From an uncultured Dokdonia sp. (GTDB taxonomy: Bacteria; Bacteroidota; Bacteroidia; Flavobacteriales; Flavobacteriaceae): a stretch of DNA of 5,049 nucleotides. Position 1 is the stretch's first letter. Every line of letters starts with the position of its first letter. The stretch lies in the NCBI GenBank assembly GCA_937124495.1, contig CAKZKZ010000470.1:1-5049 (forward strand). Direction: 5' to 3'. A model generated the notes under the pieces. That model worked only from the letters and a program-made list of their open reading frames with translations. It did no database searches and had not been told where the DNA came from. The position numbers and the translations under genes are program-made. Below are positions 1 through 5,049 of this stretch, one piece after another.

Positions 1-58
1 CCTCTAGTAAGAGGGGATTAAGGGGTGTGTAAAATCACGTTCAGCTATGTATGATTAT

Positions 59-81
59 AAAATAGAGTAGTACTCTATTTT
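59..81. terminator. Palindromic terminator-like hairpin downstream of the TspO-related gene
   Basis: An 11-base inverted repeat (59-69 pairing with 71-81, centred on base 70) forms a stem with a tight loop. It is bounded by an A-run on the left and a T-run (78-82) on the right, so it could work in either direction. It lies about 40 bases past the stop codon of the minus-strand gene ending at 120, where a transcription terminator is expected. A smaller 7-bp hairpin (101-107 with 112-118, loop AAGA) sits directly after that stop codon but has no T-run. The stem is AT-rich, so its strength is uncertain. Confidence 0.5.
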
Positions 82-119
82 TGATATGCTAAGTACAATC
101 CTTTTCTAAGAAGAAAAGT

Positions 120-944
120 CTACTTACTCAATCGCTCTTTTAATTTAAGATGCGGTGCTGTTTTTCTGTTGTTGAATGCGTGTAATGAGATAATCGCTAT
201 TAAAACAATTGCACCGCAAAGGGCATAATACGCAATACTCTCTATACCCTCTTTATGTCGTACATAAATAGCAATGAGCGCCCATACAGCGACAAGGGCA
301 AACTCGCGCATATTCCGTAACCAAACCATAAACGTATTCACAAGAACAGCAATCGTAATCATAATCATCGTCCATAGAATCTGCGTAAATTCACTACCCG
401 TAAAATCAATGCTTGCAAAAAAGGCACTGAAGTTGGCAATAGTCGCTACGGCAATCCAACCGGCATAGATACAAATAGGCCACCATACAAAAGCAATCAC
501 TTCAATAGGTGCATCCCAGCGTTCCATGTTTGTTTTTCGTACAATCTGTAAGAGACTGACTAAAATACCAAGCATAATGATCACTGAAATCCCTACGTAA
601 CCATACATGAATGCCACAACCCAACCTGCATTACAGACATTTGCGATGGTAAACCACCAACCTGTTTGTTCGATAAATGACGATTCTTTTTTACTAAAAA
701 ACGCTCTGCGTATTTGAAAGAGTGCATATCCAATAAGCATCAAGAAAATAAGTCCCCAAATAGCAAATGCATATCCAGCAGGCGTAAAGAGGTTGGAATA
801 CTCATCGCTTATCTCTCCTATAGTTGTATCATTCCAACGTTGTGATTGCGATAAACCATTAACTAAGAGAACGAGAATAACCGAGAGTAGATTTACAATA
901 GCAAATGTCTTTTTCATAAACATAGTATTAGGTATATTTTGCAT
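120..944 (-). CDS. TspO/MBR-related tryptophan-rich multi-pass membrane protein
   Basis: This 274-residue protein is almost entirely hydrophobic, with about seven to eight likely membrane segments (roughly residues 13-30, 56-77, 97-113, 116-134, 148-171, 187-208, 215-229 and 236-256). The motif FTPAGYAFAIWGLIF (residues 53-67), Trp pairs at 96-97 and 154-155, and other scattered Trp residues recall the TspO/MBR 'tryptophan-rich sensory protein' family, whose members bind porphyrins or other hydrophobic ligands. Classical TspO has about 160 residues and five helices. This is the longer form often given the same name in flavobacteria, and its ligand and role are unknown. The longest start (944) is kept because an A-rich stretch (TTAAAATAAG) precedes it. 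Met10 (917), which begins MKKTFAIVNLL just before the first helix, is an equally natural start. The gene stands alone and diverges from the sigma-factor unit across about 160 bases. Membrane location is certain; family membership is probable. Confidence 0.8.
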   Translation of the reverse strand: MQNIPNTMFMKKTFAIVNLLSVILVLLVNGLSQSQRWNDTTIGEISDEYSNLFTPAGYAFAIWGLIFLMLIGYALFQIRRAFFSKKESSFIEQTGWWFTIANVCNAGWVVAFMYGYVGISVIIMLGILVSLLQIVRKTNMERWDAPIEVIAFVWWPICIYAGWIAVATIANFSAFFASIDFTGSEFTQILWTMIMITIAVLVNTFMVWLRNMREFALVAVWALIAIYVRHKEGIESIAYYALCGAIVLIAIISLHAFNNRKTAPHLKLKERLSK

Positions 945-1107
945 CTTATTTTAAGATCTATACGTTGTCATAAAGATACGTAGGCTTTCGCCAAAAAATA
1001 CTTCTTAATTTTAGCTTACATTGAAATTAAAATTATTTTTTTATCCTAAACTGTGATTTCTTTAAAATTGATGCGAATAATAGAGTATACCAACAAAACG
1101 AAACCGT

Positions 1108-1608
1108 TTGAATAAGAAGGACACATTTATTGAAGTTATCGAAAAGTATAAAGGCATCTTATATAAAGTGATCACGATGTACTGTACCGACGATGATGAT
1201 AAAAAGGATCTCGAACAAGAAATTTTAATCCAAATATGGAAATCTCTAGAGACCTATGATGACACCTATGCAATGACCACGTGGTTGTATAGAATCTCAA
1301 TGAATGTAGCTATTTCTCATTATCGTAAAACGTTTAAAAAGAAAGGCAACACCGTACGACTAGATACTGGTTTGCTAGAATTTACACCTGCTCCTGAGAC
1401 TAGTGAAAGGAGCTATGAACAAGATCTTTTACGAAAGTTACTGGCAGATCTCAATGAATTTGATAAAGCCTTGATGTTTCTTTATTTGGAAGACAAGGAT
1501 TATGAGGTGATTGCAAGTGTTTTGGGTATTTCAAAAACGAATGTAGCGACAAAAATCAGTCGTATTAAAAACCGATGGAAACAACAGCTTTCATCCACTA
1601 AAAATTAG
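1108..1608 (+). CDS. ECF-type RNA polymerase sigma factor (sigma-70 family)
   Basis: At 166 residues this has the usual size and two-domain form of an extracytoplasmic-function sigma factor, which directs RNA polymerase to a small regulon in response to a signal. Region 2 covers about residues 11-76: an acidic stretch DDDDKKDLEQEI, then IWKSLETYDD and TWLYRISMNVAISHYRK, the -10-recognition and core-binding part. Region 4 covers about residues 107-160, with a helix-turn-helix at 131-157 (DYEVIASVLGISKTNVATKI) for -35 recognition. A linker rich in Pro, Glu and Ser (about 90-104) joins the domains. The start is TTG: an in-frame stop at 1081-1083 closes the frame upstream, no ATG lies between, and the next Met (24) would cut into region 2. 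No Shine-Dalgarno is seen. A gene for a membrane protein follows 5 bases after the stop, so the two are surely co-transcribed. ECF factors often activate their own operon, but no convincing promoter could be picked out upstream. Confidence 0.93.
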   Translation: MNKKDTFIEVIEKYKGILYKVITMYCTDDDDKKDLEQEILIQIWKSLETYDDTYAMTTWLYRISMNVAISHYRKTFKKKGNTVRLDTGLLEFTPAPETSERSYEQDLLRKLLADLNEFDKALMFLYLEDKDYEVIASVLGISKTNVATKISRIKNRWKQQLSSTKN

Positions 1609-1613
1609 AAATT

Positions 1614-2222
1614 ATGAATGTAGATGATATAAAAAATATTTGGAAAAATGATATGAATGCATTGGAGAAACGTGTTCAAATTAATGAAGAAAAAATAAAA
1701 AAACTAGAGTTCAATAAGGCAAAAACTGGTTTTGATCAACTTTTGAAAATTTCGATTGCGGGGAAGAATATGGCATTGGTATATGCGGTGATTTCTTTAG
1801 GTATGATTTATTTTGTAAGAGAGTCTATGCCTTATATATTAATGCTTTTGGTAGCCTCTGGGGCCATGATTTTCTCTTATTTTCAACATAGTGTTTTGAA
1901 AAAAATAGATTATGGAAAACTTAGTCTTATTCTATTACAAAAAGAGATTGCTAAGTTTAGAATACATACATCACGTACAGCTATATATGACATGTCTATT
2001 GTTGCTGTTTGGTTTTGTGCCGCAGGGCTTTCTTTTTTGAAATGGATGGATGGATTTGATGTTTTTCAAACACCTGAAAAATTAAGTCATTCAGCTATTG
2101 TTTTTGGTATTATACTCTTTGTTATTGTCTTTTTTTCAAAAGCTATTTATAAGGATTATGATACAAAACTTAAAAAATATGAAGCAGACCTTGATGTGCT
2201 AACAACATATGAAACAGACTAA
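1614..2222 (+). CDS. Four-helix membrane protein co-transcribed with the ECF sigma factor, putative regulator
   Basis: This 202-residue protein begins with a charged, helical cytoplasmic-looking segment (residues 1-45; MNVDDIKNIWKND, then Glu/Lys-rich, possibly coiled-coil). Four predicted membrane segments follow in two hairpins (about 53-68, 72-90, 126-142 and 160-176), with a basic, amphipathic stretch between them (95-121) and a Lys/Asp/Glu-rich tail. It starts 5 bases after the sigma-factor stop, and such genes in Bacteroidetes commonly follow an ECF sigma gene. By position it could be the anti-sigma factor or signal sensor, with the N-terminal 45 residues as the sigma-binding part. No recognisable zinc-binding anti-sigma (ZAS, HxxxCxxC) or FecR-type domain is visible, so the regulatory role is inferred from context only. 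A strong terminator directly downstream ends the operon. Confidence 0.8.
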   Translation: MNVDDIKNIWKNDMNALEKRVQINEEKIKKLEFNKAKTGFDQLLKISIAGKNMALVYAVISLGMIYFVRESMPYILMLLVASGAMIFSYFQHSVLKKIDYGKLSLILLQKEIAKFRIHTSRTAIYDMSIVAVWFCAAGLSFLKWMDGFDVFQTPEKLSHSAIVFGIILFVIVFFSKAIYKDYDTKLKKYEADLDVLTTYETD

Positions 2223-2234
2223 AATGTTTTGTAT

Positions 2235-2273
2235 AACAAAGCCCAACATATTGATGTTGGGCTTTGTTTTTTT
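2235..2273 (+). terminator. Strong rho-independent terminator of the sigma-factor operon
   Basis: A near-perfect 15-bp stem (2235-2249 with 2254-2268) contains the core AAAGCCCAACA/TGTTGGGCTTT, closes on a four-base loop and runs into seven consecutive T residues (2267-2273). It begins 12 bases after the stop codon of the membrane-protein gene. Because the decarboxylase gene converges from the right and ends at 2295, the same stem may also stop minus-strand transcription, although the T-tract on that side is poorer. Confidence 0.92.
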
Positions 2274-2294
2274 AATACTACTATTGAAATAGTA

Positions 2295-2978
2295 TCAAGC
2301 AAATTGCTCACAAAGTGCAATCGTATTTTTTACATCTTGAAAACTCGTACGTGGATTAATCAAACACATCCTTAAGACAACTTGACCATTTAACACCGTA
2401 GTGACTAGAAATGCTTCTTTAGAGGCTAGGACACTTTCGGATATTTTTTGATTTAAAGCGTCCAATTCTTTTTCAGAAAGTTTGTTGCCAATAGGGTTGT
2501 ATCTAAAATTGATAATGGCCAATGTTGCAGGAGAAACGATTTCCCACTTCGAACTTTTACGAAGTAATCTCTCTGTTTTTTCGGCAAGTGCTATGTTGTA
2601 AGAAATAGCATTTCTGAAAGCTTTTAAACCAAATGTTTTAAGAGACATATAAAATTTCAAAGCTCTAAAACGACGCGTGAGTTGAACACCATGGTCATAA
2701 AAGTTAATCTCAGACTCATTCCCTTCTATATCTCTTAGATATTCTGGTTTTTCTACAAATGTACTTTTAAGATGCTTGTGATTACGTATTAAAAGACATC
2801 CCATTTCATACGGTTGAAAAAACCATTTATGAGGATCTACCGTGATAGAATCTGCTTTTGAAATTCCTTTAAGGAGTTCTTTTCCTTTTTTATCTAGAAT
2901 CGCAGCACCTCCATAGGCGCCATCAATATGAAACCAAAGTTTTTCTTCTTTAGAAAGTTCTAAAGTGTCTTTGTTCAT
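2295..2978 (-). CDS. N-terminally truncated group II PLP-dependent decarboxylase (aromatic amino acid decarboxylase type), probably a gene remnant
   Basis: The 227 residues match the second half of group II pyridoxal-phosphate decarboxylases (aromatic-L-amino-acid, tyrosine or glutamate decarboxylase type; usual length 450-500). Visible landmarks are HIDGAYGG (17-24, with Asp19 to contact the pyridine nitrogen), SITVDPHKW (44-52, with PLP lysine Lys51), a Tyr at 80 spaced as the catalytic loop tyrosine of animal DOPA decarboxylase, and RRFRALKFYMSLKTFG (102-117). The C-terminal small domain appears intact to the stop. Missing is the N-terminal half, including the residues that stack on the PLP ring and much of the substrate pocket, so this chain is unlikely to be an active decarboxylase. 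In-frame codons upstream of the ATG run only to a TGA at 3018-3020 and show no family similarity. The first residues (MNKDT) look like a native N-terminus and a plausible promoter lies just upstream, suggesting an in-frame internal deletion rather than loss of the 5' end. The frame is otherwise open. Substrate cannot be assigned. Confidence 0.75.
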   Translation of the reverse strand: MNKDTLELSKEEKLWFHIDGAYGGAAILDKKGKELLKGISKADSITVDPHKWFFQPYEMGCLLIRNHKHLKSTFVEKPEYLRDIEGNESEINFYDHGVQLTRRFRALKFYMSLKTFGLKAFRNAISYNIALAEKTERLLRKSSKWEIVSPATLAIINFRYNPIGNKLSEKELDALNQKISESVLASKEAFLVTTVLNGQVVLRMCLINPRTSFQDVKNTIALCEQFA

Positions 2979-3000
2979 GGGAGTTTGTTTAAATAGACCG

Positions 3001-3031
3001 CAAAGGTAGGCTATTGCTCAGACCATTAAAA
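3001..3031 (-). promoter_or_regulatory. Candidate Bacteroidetes promoter for the truncated decarboxylase gene
   Basis: On the minus strand TACCTTTG (3008 down to 3001) is a full match to the Bacteroidetes -7 consensus TAnnTTTG. Nineteen bases further upstream is TTTT (3031 down to 3028), three of four matches to the -33 TTTG. The -7 element ends 22 bases before the ATG at 2978, leaving a short A/T-rich leader, which fits a real start there. This is pattern matching only. The spacing is right, but the region is AT-rich and the -33 half is weak. Confidence 0.4.
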
Positions 3032-3153
3032 TTATTGAACCCGTAATATGCAATAGATTTTACGAGTAAAGAGATGTTTTGCCTAAAGTAAGGGACTAGT
3101 TCTTTAAAATTAGCTGTGATCTTATAAAGATATATCAAGCACTAACCATAATT

Positions 3154-3180
3154 ATACTATTTTAAAAAGTACAATAGTAT
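3154..3180. repeat. 8-bp inverted repeat in the intergenic region
   Basis: ATACTATT (3154-3161) is mirrored by AATAGTAT (3173-3180) across an 11-base spacer. It is AT-only apart from one C/G pair, so a structural role is weakly supported. It lies about 140 bases upstream of the small peptide gene and could be an operator or chance in AT-rich DNA. Confidence 0.3.
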
Positions 3181-3250
3181 TTGTAAATTTTAATCATTAA
3201 ATACTATGTGTCAGGTATTTATGTTGTAACTTCATGTCACTTTTAACCTA

Positions 3251-3300
3251 ATGACGAATAGATTATAAAGAGTTTCATTTTTTTACGATCTATTCGTTAT
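3251..3300 (+). promoter_or_regulatory. Inverted repeat / potential 5'-leader hairpin or operator upstream of the small peptide gene
   Basis: ACGAATAGAT (3254-3263) is perfectly mirrored by ATCTATTCGT (3288-3297). With one G-T wobble and two more pairs outside, the arms span 3251-3263 and 3288-3300, separated by about 24 bases. The right arm ends 20 bases before the ATG of the double-glycine peptide gene. No T-run follows, so this is not a terminator. It may be an RNA hairpin in the untranslated leader that influences translation, or a binding site for a dimeric regulator. The arms are clear; the function is inferred from position. Confidence 0.5.
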
Positions 3301-3320
3301 GCCTTAAAATCTATATTATT

Positions 3321-3497
3321 ATGTTAAAAAAAATTTCAAATTTAAAAGGAGCAAAAAAGCTAGAAGCTGCTTCTCAAAAGAAAATTAATGGAGGATATAT
3401 TGACCCAGATCTATGTGGATGTTCTGGTCCTATGTTTTCTCCTTGTACATGTTATGGACAACCAGGATGGTGTCTAGGACAGTTCTGTGCGTATTAA
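3321..3497 (+). CDS. Double-glycine leader peptide with six-cysteine core (bacteriocin-like secreted peptide precursor)
   Basis: This 58-residue precursor has two distinct parts. Residues 1-25 (MLKKISNLKGAKKL, then KKINGG at 20-25) form a lysine-rich leader ending in Gly-Gly, the pattern of the flavobacterial bacteriocin-type leader (LKGxKKLSKxEQKxINGG-like) cut by the peptidase domain of a PCAT-type ABC exporter. Residues 26-58 are the core. It begins YIDPDL, contains six cysteines at 32, 34, 42, 44, 51 and 56 in a CxC-x7-CxC-x6-C-x4-C array, is rich in Gly, Pro and aromatics (Trp50, four Tyr/Phe) and nearly uncharged. Six cysteines suit three disulfides, or modification. The gene is alone, with its own terminator 20 bases after the stop and an inverted repeat just upstream. 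No peptidase/exporter, immunity protein or maturase gene lies in the window. Antibacterial action is inferred from the leader only; a signalling or metal-binding role is possible. No Shine-Dalgarno is seen, as usual in this phylum. Confidence 0.85.
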   Translation: MLKKISNLKGAKKLEAASQKKINGGYIDPDLCGCSGPMFSPCTCYGQPGWCLGQFCAY

Positions 3498-3516
3498 CTT
3501 CAGTAGTACTTAAAAT

Positions 3517-3547
3517 GAAAGGTTGTTATTTTTTAGCAACCTTTTTT
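3517..3547 (+). terminator. Rho-independent terminator of the small peptide gene, possibly bidirectional
   Basis: AAAGGTTG (3518-3525) pairs with CAACCTTT (3537-3544). Three more pairs, one of them a G-T wobble, reduce the loop to five T residues. Six T residues (3542-3547) follow. The stem starts 20 bases after the peptide stop codon and ends directly before the stop codon of the converging aminotransferase-fold gene at 3550, so it probably serves both genes. Confidence 0.85.
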
Positions 3548-3549
3548 GA

Positions 3550-4689
3550 TTAAAAACAAGCTACAAATTTTTCAAAATCTTCGGCTGTATTGTATACATG
3601 CGGAGCGACTCTAATGGCTTCACCGCGTATGCCTACGGAGATTCCGCTTTCGCGAAAGCGGTCTTTTACAGCATCCATCTTGATATGATCAGGGAGATAC
3701 ACTCCAAAGAGATGCTTAGAACGATAGTCGGCGTGTTCTATAAAACAGCCTTTGTCTCGTAATTGCTGAATGGCCTTTGCAGAAATCGAATCGCAATAAT
3801 CCTGAATATTTTGAAGACCCCAATCCAATAATTGCTCTATGGACCTGATTTGCATAGGAAGGAGTATAAAATTACTAGATTCCCCTACAGAAAACCGATC
3901 GGCTTTGGGTTGGTACTCGTCTTGATAATTAACAAGCTGACTAAAATCCTCACTGTTTTTTCTATTGATCCAATTGTATTCTAAGGGTTGCCCATCGTTA
4001 AATGTATCAGCATAATACGCCATTCCTATAGCATAAGGACCTAATAACCATTTATAACCGCCAACGATTAAAGCATCGGGTTGAATCTCTTTTACAGAAA
4101 AAGGAAGCGCACCCACACTTTGTGTCCCGTCTATGATGAGTTTTGCACCAACTTTATGCGCTTTTTTGCGTATTTCTACTAGATCAAATAAAGTGCCATC
4201 TGCCCAATGAATATGACCCATAGCCACCACTTTAGTTTGAGAATTGATAGCTTCAAGAATAGACGCATTCCATAGCTTCCCTCGATTTTCAAACGTCTTT
4301 GGCGGAGCCACTACGGTAATGATTGCACCAGTTGTGTTTGCTTTTTCGCGCCAAGCGTATACATTACTAGGAAATTGCTCATCTATCAAAAGAATCTCAT
4401 CTCCTTCTTGTAATGGGATATTTTTTGCAACCGTCGCAATACCATAGGATACCGAAGGTATAATAGCACAGTTCTGATAGTCTGGCGCATCAATAAGTGT
4501 TGCAAAACGTTGTTTTATTAGCGTACGATTGGTAAAGAAATCCGTTGGAGAAATAGCTGCAGGATTGTTTTTCTTTAAAAGACTTTCTACGCCTATTTCG
4601 GCAACACTTTTCAATTGTGGAGACATATAGGCACCATTTATATAGGTGATATCTTCAGGAAGTGAAAAGAGGTGTTTTTGGTGTTGCAT
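3550..4689 (-). CDS. Class V aminotransferase-fold PLP-dependent enzyme (cysteine desulfurase/isopenicillin N epimerase-like)
   Basis: This full-length 379-residue cytosolic enzyme belongs to fold-type I, class V. N-terminal ITYINGAYMSP (14-24) matches the opening of these enzymes and supports the ATG at 4689. SVSYGIATVAKN (79-90) is the phosphate-binding turn region, EGDEILLIDEQFPSN (95-109) a conserved strand-turn, HIHWADGTLFDL (159-170) precedes the active site, and LIIDGTQSVGALPF (184-197) carries Asp187 against the pyridine nitrogen. GGYKWLLGPYAIGM (210-223) carries the PLP lysine Lys213, and IRVAPHVYNT (359-368) provides the C-terminal arginine Arg360 that usually binds the substrate carboxylate. 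No desulfurase catalytic cysteine loop is recognised, so an IscS/SufS role is not supported. The family also includes kynureninase and epimerases, and the substrate is unknown. The 3' end converges on the peptide terminator. An 18-base palindrome lies within the coding sequence at 3644-3661. Confidence 0.88.
   Translation of the reverse strand: MQHQKHLFSLPEDITYINGAYMSPQLKSVAEIGVESLLKKNNPAAISPTDFFTNRTLIKQRFATLIDAPDYQNCAIIPSVSYGIATVAKNIPLQEGDEILLIDEQFPSNVYAWREKANTTGAIITVVAPPKTFENRGKLWNASILEAINSQTKVVAMGHIHWADGTLFDLVEIRKKAHKVGAKLIIDGTQSVGALPFSVKEIQPDALIVGGYKWLLGPYAIGMAYYADTFNDGQPLEYNWINRKNSEDFSQLVNYQDEYQPKADRFSVGESSNFILLPMQIRSIEQLLDWGLQNIQDYCDSISAKAIQQLRDKGCFIEHADYRSKHLFGVYLPDHIKMDAVKDRFRESGISVGIRGEAIRVAPHVYNTAEDFEKFVACF
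3644..3661. repeat. Perfect 18-bp palindrome (REP-like) inside the aminotransferase-fold gene
   Basis: CCGCTTTCGCGAAAGCGG is a perfect palindrome and far more GC-rich than its surroundings. On the coding strand it specifies RFRESG around residues 344-349 of the enzyme (CGC TTT CGC GAA AGC GG), so the reading frame is kept. Sequences with the core GCTTTCGCGAAAGC are, to my recollection, a recurring dispersed palindrome in several marine flavobacterial genomes. That is memory, not something one copy in this window can show. Confidence 0.6.
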
Positions 4690-4812
4690 GAGTGGTATTT
4701 TTATGAGATAAACATAAACGGTCTAAAAGTAATTTATTTACAAGAATTTATATCTTATAGTATTCCTAATTTTAAGTATCTTCATTCTAGAATTTAATCA
4801 GTATATGTTATC

Positions 4813-5049
4813 ATGAAAATATTTGCAGAGACCGAAAATCTTATTCTTAGAGAAATTGTTATAGAAGATACAGGTTTTATGTATGACCTAGATAGTAATC
4901 CTTTGGTGCATGAATATCTAGGAAAAAAACCTATTTCCTGTATGGGGAAAGCACGTGCGTATATAGATTCTATCCGGATGCAGTATGAAAAGCATGGGAT
5001 AGGGCGCTGGGCTGCTATAGAGAAATCAAGTGGTGATTGGATCGGGTGG
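4813..5049 (+). CDS. GNAT-family N-acetyltransferase, N-terminal part (cut by window edge)
   Basis: The first 79 residues of a gene that is open to the end of the window. TENLILREIVIEDTGFMYDL (7-26), NPLVHEYLGKKP (29-40) and the pattern GIGRWAAIEKSSGDWIGW (62-79) match the start of RimJ/RimL-type (Acetyltransf_3) GNAT proteins, which move an acetyl group from acetyl-CoA to an amine on a protein N-terminus, small molecule or drug. The acetyl-CoA-binding motif (Q/RxxGxG/A) would lie beyond the edge, so activity and substrate cannot be judged. The ATG at 4813 is chosen because the domain starts at once after it; an out-of-frame ATG at 4805 stops immediately. The gene diverges from the aminotransferase-fold gene across 123 bases. 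Confidence 0.85.
   Translation, partial: MKIFAETENLILREIVIEDTGFMYDLDSNPLVHEYLGKKPISCMGKARAYIDSIRMQYEKHGIGRWAAIEKSSGDWIGW

Larger units (their letters stand above)
2979..3320. other. AT-rich intergenic region between the divergent truncated decarboxylase and small peptide genes
   Basis: These 342 bases contain no credible gene on the plus strand, where each ATG reaches a stop within a few codons, and no trace of the missing decarboxylase N-terminal half was recognised on the minus strand. The right end (3001-3031) holds a candidate promoter for the leftward gene. Two inverted repeats (3154-3180 and 3251-3300) lie on the side of the small peptide gene and may belong to its control region. No clear TAnnTTTG promoter was found for that gene. 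Confidence 0.6.

Noticed and set aside
1..50. Possible tail of an upstream gene on the plus strand (frame 1 ends at a TAA at 19-21) and a small 5-bp hairpin at 1-14.
   Set aside because: Six codons are too few to support a coding call, and the hairpin is short with no T-run.
274..468. A 64-codon plus-strand open frame.
   Set aside because: It lies wholly inside the opposite-strand TspO-related gene, and its translation has no recognisable family features.
1040..1070. Possible -33/-7 promoter (TTTA, 19 bases, TAAAATTG) before the sigma-factor gene.
   Set aside because: Both halves deviate from TTTG/TAnnTTTG and the region is a run of A and T, where such partial matches occur by chance.
4244..4447. 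A 67-codon plus-strand open frame.
   Set aside because: It is antisense to the conserved part of the aminotransferase-fold gene and shows no domain features.
2295..4689. The idea that the two PLP enzymes and the small cysteine-rich peptide form one peptide-modifying cluster.
   Set aside because: The peptide gene is on the opposite strand with its own terminator, one enzyme is truncated, the other is of general type, and no exporter or maturase is present.
4784..4793. Palindrome ATTCTAGAAT between the divergent aminotransferase-fold and acetyltransferase genes.
   Set aside because: A 10-base AT-rich palindrome is likely by chance, and no second copy or neighbouring promoter element supports an operator.
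1..5049. CRISPR arrays, tRNA or rRNA genes, and insertion-sequence ends.
   Set aside because: No regularly spaced repeats, cloverleaf or rRNA sequence, transposase fragment or flanking target duplication was recognised by eye.

Overview
The window looks like a low-GC chromosome segment from a member of the Bacteroidetes, most likely the Flavobacteriaceae. Start codons lack Shine-Dalgarno sites and are preceded by A/T-rich leaders. One upstream region carries a good match to the Bacteroidetes -7 promoter element (TAnnTTTG). The protein families and a peptide leader ending in KKINGG are typical of flavobacteria. The genus cannot be fixed from this sequence.

Layout, left to right. A palindromic, terminator-like hairpin (59-81) lies downstream of a minus-strand gene for a multi-pass, Trp-rich membrane protein related to TspO/MBR (120-944). 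Diverging from it is a two-gene plus-strand unit: an ECF sigma factor starting at TTG (1108-1608) and, 5 bases later, a four-helix membrane protein (1614-2222) that is the likely partner or regulator of the sigma factor. The unit ends in a strong rho-independent terminator (2235-2273). Converging on that terminator is a minus-strand gene (2295-2978) encoding only the C-terminal half of a group II PLP-dependent decarboxylase. It keeps the PLP lysine but lacks the N-terminal half.

After about 340 bases of AT-rich non-coding DNA with two inverted repeats comes a very small plus-strand gene (3321-3497). It encodes a 58-residue precursor with a double-glycine leader and a 33-residue core containing six cysteines, followed by its own terminator (3517-3547). 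It is the most interesting object here: a bacteriocin-like or otherwise secreted peptide with no exporter or modification gene visible in the window. Converging on it is a class V aminotransferase-fold PLP enzyme (3550-4689, minus), whose coding sequence contains a perfect 18-base palindrome of repeat type. Diverging from that gene, the start of a GNAT acetyltransferase (4813-5049, plus) runs off the window edge.

The genes do not form one pathway. The sigma factor and membrane protein are clearly co-transcribed. The small peptide appears to be a stand-alone transcription unit between two oppositely oriented PLP-enzyme genes, one of which is probably decaying.
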